64,000 nt of DNA from Lotus japonicus (Eukaryota; Streptophyta; Magnoliopsida; Fabales; Fabaceae). Of the stretch, positions 59,475-64,000 are shown piece after piece (position 1 is the stretch's first letter; each line of letters starts with the position of its first letter). Location of the stretch: assembly GCF_012489685.1 (NCBI RefSeq), contig NC_080045.1:10937648-11001647 (forward strand). Direction: 5' to 3'. A program made the position numbers and the translations under genes. Under the pieces are notes generated by a model. The model had not been told where the DNA came from and ran no database searches. It saw only the letters and a list, made by a program, of their open reading frames with translations.

Positions 59475-61405
59475 TCAATTAATCATTGTGCAATCACGCC
59501 TGATTTCACCCTGATTTCCCGTTTTGATCCCGGTCCGTCCAAGCTTGGTCATAGCATTTACAAAAGATGTTTCAAAGGCTGTGTTGTTGGATGCAAATAA
59601 GTTCACCAGGTTTCTTGAACTCTTATGAGTAAACAAAGATTGATCAGAAGAAAGGAGTCCTCTTCCTTGCTGAAGATTCTTGTAGTACTGATTATCAAAT
59701 GTTCTAGGGGTTATTGGGTCCATGTCAATGGAAATTCTGGGGTCCACATTTTTGGGGCACACTTGCTGGAGCTGTTTTGCATATGCAAGATTAAGTGATG
59801 GATCAATTCTTTTGCTGCTTTTGAAGTTGTAAATTCTTTTGGAGAACTGGCTGCAATGAGAAAACCCAATGGTATGTGCACCTGCCAAAAAAATTCAATT
59901 CATATTAGAATTTGAGATTAACTTTTATGTCAGTGTAAAACAATTTTACACTTTCAATCTTAGATATCAAAGACGTATGAAAAACAGTTTTTTTTTCCTA
60001 AACTTAATTTGCAGATCTGTCACATTTATAAAATCTTCTGATTGGTTGACAATGTAAAAAAACTTTAGACTGTGAGTGCCTACCTTTTTCTGTTAGAATT
60101 TTTTTACATTGAAAGTTATAATGTCACACACACATATATAGGCGATCACTGAGTGAGCCTGAGACTCTGAGGAAGCTAAAAAGATTTTTCATTTGGCTTA
60201 TTATGAATGAAATACCTGATAGAGCAACTAGATCTGTAAGGGTGAGGCCATTTGAAGCAAACATTTTGGTCATCTGTGCTAGTTTGAATTCAGGATGAGG
60301 TACATGGTTTCTGACACTGGCTTTTGTAGAGATTCTCCCATCTAGCCTTCCCAATTCTACTGCATAAGAGGGTCCTCCAGTCTGAAAGCAAGTAAATGTT
60401 AATTTGGCTCAGATAAATTGAACAAGGAGTCACTATATTCTTGACAGAACTAAGGTAAAATAATCTCATCAAGAGAAATATAATTTTCTATAGCCTATTT
60501 TAAATTAAATGGATGCAGGGCCTCCAATCTCCTAGATATGCTGTATTTGCTAGAAGTGGGTGTTTGTTTCCATTACTAGTTTACTAGGATCGAACTTATT
60601 TGATAAGGGATCAAATTTTATAATTTGGCATACAAGATATGTTCTACTTAGTGCATATCTGGAAATTCTTTTAAAATTGATTCAATAGTCAAAATTAATT
60701 ATGGGAAAAAAACTTCTATGAGTAGCTTCTGGGGTTAGAATTGATCATTATTATGAGCAAACAAAAGCGCTGATCCAAACATGCTATTTTCTCAATTGCA
60801 AAGGGTATTGGTTATGAACCAATGCTAAGAGGAAACAGAAGTTCATCCAAACTTGCTATTATTTTCTTTCTTTATTGCAAAGGGTATTGGCTATTTACCA
60901 ATACTATGACATCTCTAGTTGCCAATGCCAATATGTCAGCACATGAAACCTTATTCTGGCAGCCAGGTACACTATCAACTGCAGCCTTGGCTTTGATCAC
61001 AGTGTCAAACCCATCACCAGCTAGTGAAAGATCAGTGGGATTATCCTTCTCTGCAGTGTTGTTTCTTGAAGCTAGCATCACAGAAGCATCACATCCCTGT
61101 CCACACAATGTACAAATACATTAGAATTTTATAGCAGCTATTGCCAGATTACTGCAAGCATGAAAAATAAAAATTGTAAAAACTATGATGACCCGAACAA
61201 AACAATCATGGAAGAAGAGCCTAAGAGTAGCAGGTGCTGTCACAAATGTCTGCTGAAATTTCATCTCAACCGCATTCCGGACGATTGATTCGACATTTGG
61301 GCATGTGTCTCTATAATGATCAACATGAAGTTTTGCTTGACAACTAGCTAAGAACTGCAGAAGAAACAGACTAGCAAGGAAATTGAGGAGGTTCTGGGAA
61401 CTCAT
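59475..61405 (-). CDS. class III (secretory) plant peroxidase
   Basis: Four exons, the classical layout of this family, join in frame on the minus strand: 61405-61193, 61096-60899, 60381-60216 and 59881-59475 (stop), giving 327 residues. The N-terminus [20 protein letters not shown] is a signal peptide. Catalytic and structural sites are present: distal [18 protein letters not shown] with Arg and catalytic His, [32 protein letters not shown], proximal heme-ligand His in AHTIGFSHC, the Ca-site region [20 protein letters not shown], and C-terminal [11 protein letters not shown]. The enzyme oxidises phenolics and other donors with hydrogen peroxide in the cell wall or apoplast. It resembles the Arabidopsis PRX16/45/55/73 group from memory; an exact ortholog cannot be named. 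No lesions are seen, and intron 2 carries a MITE. Confidence 0.94.
60648..60790. mobile_element. MITE copy 2 in peroxidase intron 2
   Basis: ggaaattcttttaaaattga, then aaaaaaacttc and gagtagcttctgg, match copy 1 at 59212-59345 in order. It lies wholly inside the intron between exons 2 and 3. Confidence 0.6.
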
Positions 61406-61866
61406 TTTTTGGTTTTTGCTGGTTCTAGTGTGTGAAGGATATTAGGCATGGTTTGGTATTTGGTAATGGCATTCTTAAATAGTGAAATTGAAAATGAATA
61501 TGAAATGTCCCTCTTATTGTGAAGAATCCTAGTGGGTTACAAATTTGAAGGAAAGAGAACAAGAACTAGAAACCAAGAAGAAGTGCTTTTGTGGACTTTG
61601 AGAATATCTGACTAAGCACTCACTATAATGCTCACATTAATTTGTGTGAAAAAGGTTGCAGTGGAAGCTCTTGGAGTGGTGATGCAAGTTCTTTATTGGA
61701 AAGTGCATCTTAAACCTAGAACAGAAAGTTAATCTGGTCCCACACATAGTGTAGCTTCTTTCTATATTTTACTTTCTTTTAGTTGGTAATGGTGTTGGGG
61801 AGATAGTGGATTCAAAACTGGAGAATCTGTAACAATGAACCAACACCAAAGATCAATAAGAAAAAC

Positions 61867-61932
61867 ATTAAGCAACTTGATTTTTTTTTTGATACATCGG
61901 AAAAGAAAAATTGAAATTAAGCAACTTGATTT
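61867..61932 (-). mobile_element. ultrashort retroposon insertion with a 17-bp target duplication
   Basis: attaagcaacttgattt occurs exactly at 61867-61883 and 61916-61932. Between them are 32 bases that begin with a T run and read on the minus strand as a short piece ending in poly-A. Long TSD plus poly-A indicates a drastically 5'-truncated LINE or SINE. Confidence 0.8.
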
Positions 61933-64000
61933 ATGAATCACATCTCTTTTATAGTTATATTATCTTTACATCACTTATTCTTAACCAATGAAATACTTTA
62001 TATTTACACTTTGATTCTAAATAGTTGGATTCATGCACGATGTGCGATCGTAGCTGTATATACACAAACCTCAACTAATTAACACATCAAATGTTGCAAT
62101 TTGGCAAATGTTTTAGGTCAGTTTAATATTGTTTTTTGTCCTGGCACAGGGCATATGGTAGCCACTTCGAATGCTACATTTGGGAATTTACAGCACGGGT
62201 AATTCTTATATAAAATACTCAAAATGAATGGAAGAATGACACGCTGCACTTTGCCATGTGATCTCCACTCTCTTATTGCCAAACTTATTGAATAAATATA
62301 TAACAACTTATCATTCGTTAAAAGAGTGAAAATCATCTTCTTCTTCTTTTTTACTGTTGAGTTAAAATCTTCACGTGATTATATTTGTTATGAGTAAAGG
62401 TGAGGAAGACATACTTAAGAGTGATCAAGCAATTAGGAAGGAAAGCGTTTTAGATGAGGACTTTTTTAGTTTGGATTTTACGATTGGTTGTTGTTTACTT
62501 TGATGTGTTGTAGTGTGATGACACTTTTAGTGCATGATTGAATTATAAAGCATGATATTGTTGTTGCTGCCATGTGTTTAAATTCTCCATTTACTGTGAT
62601 ATTACTTGTCTGTTGACTATATATCGACTATGAAAGCGGAGGGTTTTACGAGCGCCGGCTAAAGGAGATTCTGAGGATACTTTGAAATTGTTATTGTTTT
62701 GAAAAGAGAGGTATTCTCAAGAGAAATTACGAAGGGGTGAGGACTTCATTTAAAATTTGTCAAAGTTGCTGAAAGAGAATAAACATATTTTTTATTTATT
62801 TATATTAAATGAAAGAAATTAAAGTGTACACATATTTTGTAAATTAAAAGGGAGTTTGCAATGCGAGACTTTTAAAGAATGAAAAGAGTTTTAAAAGGGT
62901 TTATGTTAATCAATGGGTTTTGAGAAAAGAAAAATGAAACTAGAAGAGACTTGGTCACTCGGAGCGGACTGCAACTGTTGTGGTGTAAAGCTTGGTCACA
63001 TGGAGTGGAGTGCTGCCGTTGGTGATGTGGAAACCGAACCCAGAGTCGTGATTTTGGTGTGATTATTTTTAGTCATAAACCCAGACTCTAGAGAGGGTGC
63101 TTCCATTTGTTTGGCTAACCATGAATTCATATCATGCATGCATACATTTTTACAGGATGCTGGACTGGTCATGCTAGAGGACAATGGGGTGGTTGTGCCT
63201 TTAACTATTGATGACCGAGTAGTTATCAACTAGGTGACATTCACTAGTCAGAGGTCGACGATAGAGCACTTATCAGAATGACTGAGTGTTGTCCCGTCTC
63301 AATCATGTGTTGGAGTTATATCCAAATCTTGTTGAACATTTGATTGCACGAGCATGACATGCGTATAGAGTAACTTGTAGATTATTGACTAAGGATGGTG
63401 AATGTATATGCTTATATGATTTATGATGAGCTGTGATAAAATGATTACATATGATTGTGATAACATGATAATATGTCATCTGATGAGATCTAGTTGCCTG
63501 TTTGGAATGTTTAGTTTTATGTTTGATCTTGTGTTGCTTATTGTCCTATGATGAACTGCCCTCGCATTTCCTTCTCTGTGGATGTATCTTGGGTGTCTCC
63601 ACCAGATCATGACGAGTCCAGAAGCGGAGACTAGGAACATGACGTATCTTGCCCCTGGATGGTATAGATGGATCAAGGCGACTGAGCGGACGTATATTGA
63701 ATCAAAGGATCTAGCATGGACCTCCGCTTCTTTAGGTTGATCCCAAGGGTGGAGGCTGTTAAGTTCAAACGTGTTACAACGTGTTTCAATCTAATTTTGA
63801 TCCTAACAATTTTTATAAATACTTTTCTCTACTAAAATCTAATTCCAGATGTTAATGACATTTTTCAGGAAATATATATTATAAGGTCACATGCTTCAAC
63901 GTATATGTCTAAGCCTTATAAGGAAAAAGAAGGTTACGCAAGATATGACCGCATCGTCCAATAAACGAGGAAGACACTTATGCTGTATCGTTTCATGCCA
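61933..64000. other. no gene recognised to the end of the window
   Basis: Neither strand shows a frame with a known domain. The region 62.9-63.8 kb is less AT-rich and could be an LTR or a decayed gene, but no repeat partner, TSD or motif supports either. Confidence 0.4.

Noticed and set aside
63000..63700. Possible gene in the GC-richer stretch near the window end
   Set aside because: The minus-strand frames of 66-77 codons show no domain, signal peptide or splice-consistent continuation.

Overview
The window looks like nuclear DNA of a eudicot plant. It is AT-rich, has split genes with GT-AG introns, and is packed with MITEs, LINE tails, a solo LTR, a Helitron-like insertion and Mutator-like elements. 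Gene and repeat style suggest a legume, but I cannot fix the genus. No rRNA, intact tRNA gene or CRISPR array is visible. All homology calls are from memory of protein families; no search was run.

Layout. (1) 1-6363 (+): 3' part of an ABC1-family atypical kinase gene, best matched to plastoglobule ABC1K1. (2) 6.4-10.4 kb: repeats, including a Harbinger-like element carrying a long CAC/ACC microsatellite. (3) 10544-12846 (+): a complete REI1-like zinc-finger gene for 60S ribosome maturation. (4) 13.2-17.8 kb: five identical 101-bp tandem repeats, nested foldback elements and a LINE tail. (5) 18617-19842 (-): a DUF1644 RING-like gene with a tiny last exon. As far as I remember, genes 1, 3 and 5 match the Arabidopsis cluster At4g31390/At4g31410/At4g31420, which suggests conserved microsynteny. 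(6) 21-41 kb: a mobile-element graveyard. It holds an apparent 9.7-kb Helitron (25646-35337, minus orientation) inserted in a MITE and carrying gene fragments, a LINE reverse-transcriptase remnant, and a solo LTR (37486-39928, TSD taatt) split by a Harbinger-like element. (7) 42.9-47.7 kb: a long inverted duplication of the 5' part of a sucrose-transporter gene. Its arms are about 1.2 kb around a 21-bp loop, and its right arm is interrupted by a Mutator-like element with OTU-peptidase remains. (8) 50557-50823 (-): a small gene for a secreted Cys-rich peptide. (9) 51468-56833 (+): a diverged plasma-membrane H+-ATPase gene whose autoinhibitory C-terminus is cut off by a TGG-to-TAG stop. (10) 57843-58984: a Mutator-type element with long terminal inverted repeats and a perfect 9-bp duplication. 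(11) 59475-61405 (-): a complete class III peroxidase gene with four exons. 61.4-64 kb holds no recognisable gene.

The genes do not form a pathway. Their products would act at plastid plastoglobules, in cytosolic ribosome maturation, probably in ubiquitin ligation, at the plasma membrane and in the cell wall. The most unusual structures are the sucrose-transporter inverted repeat, a potential hairpin-RNA locus, and the truncated proton pump.
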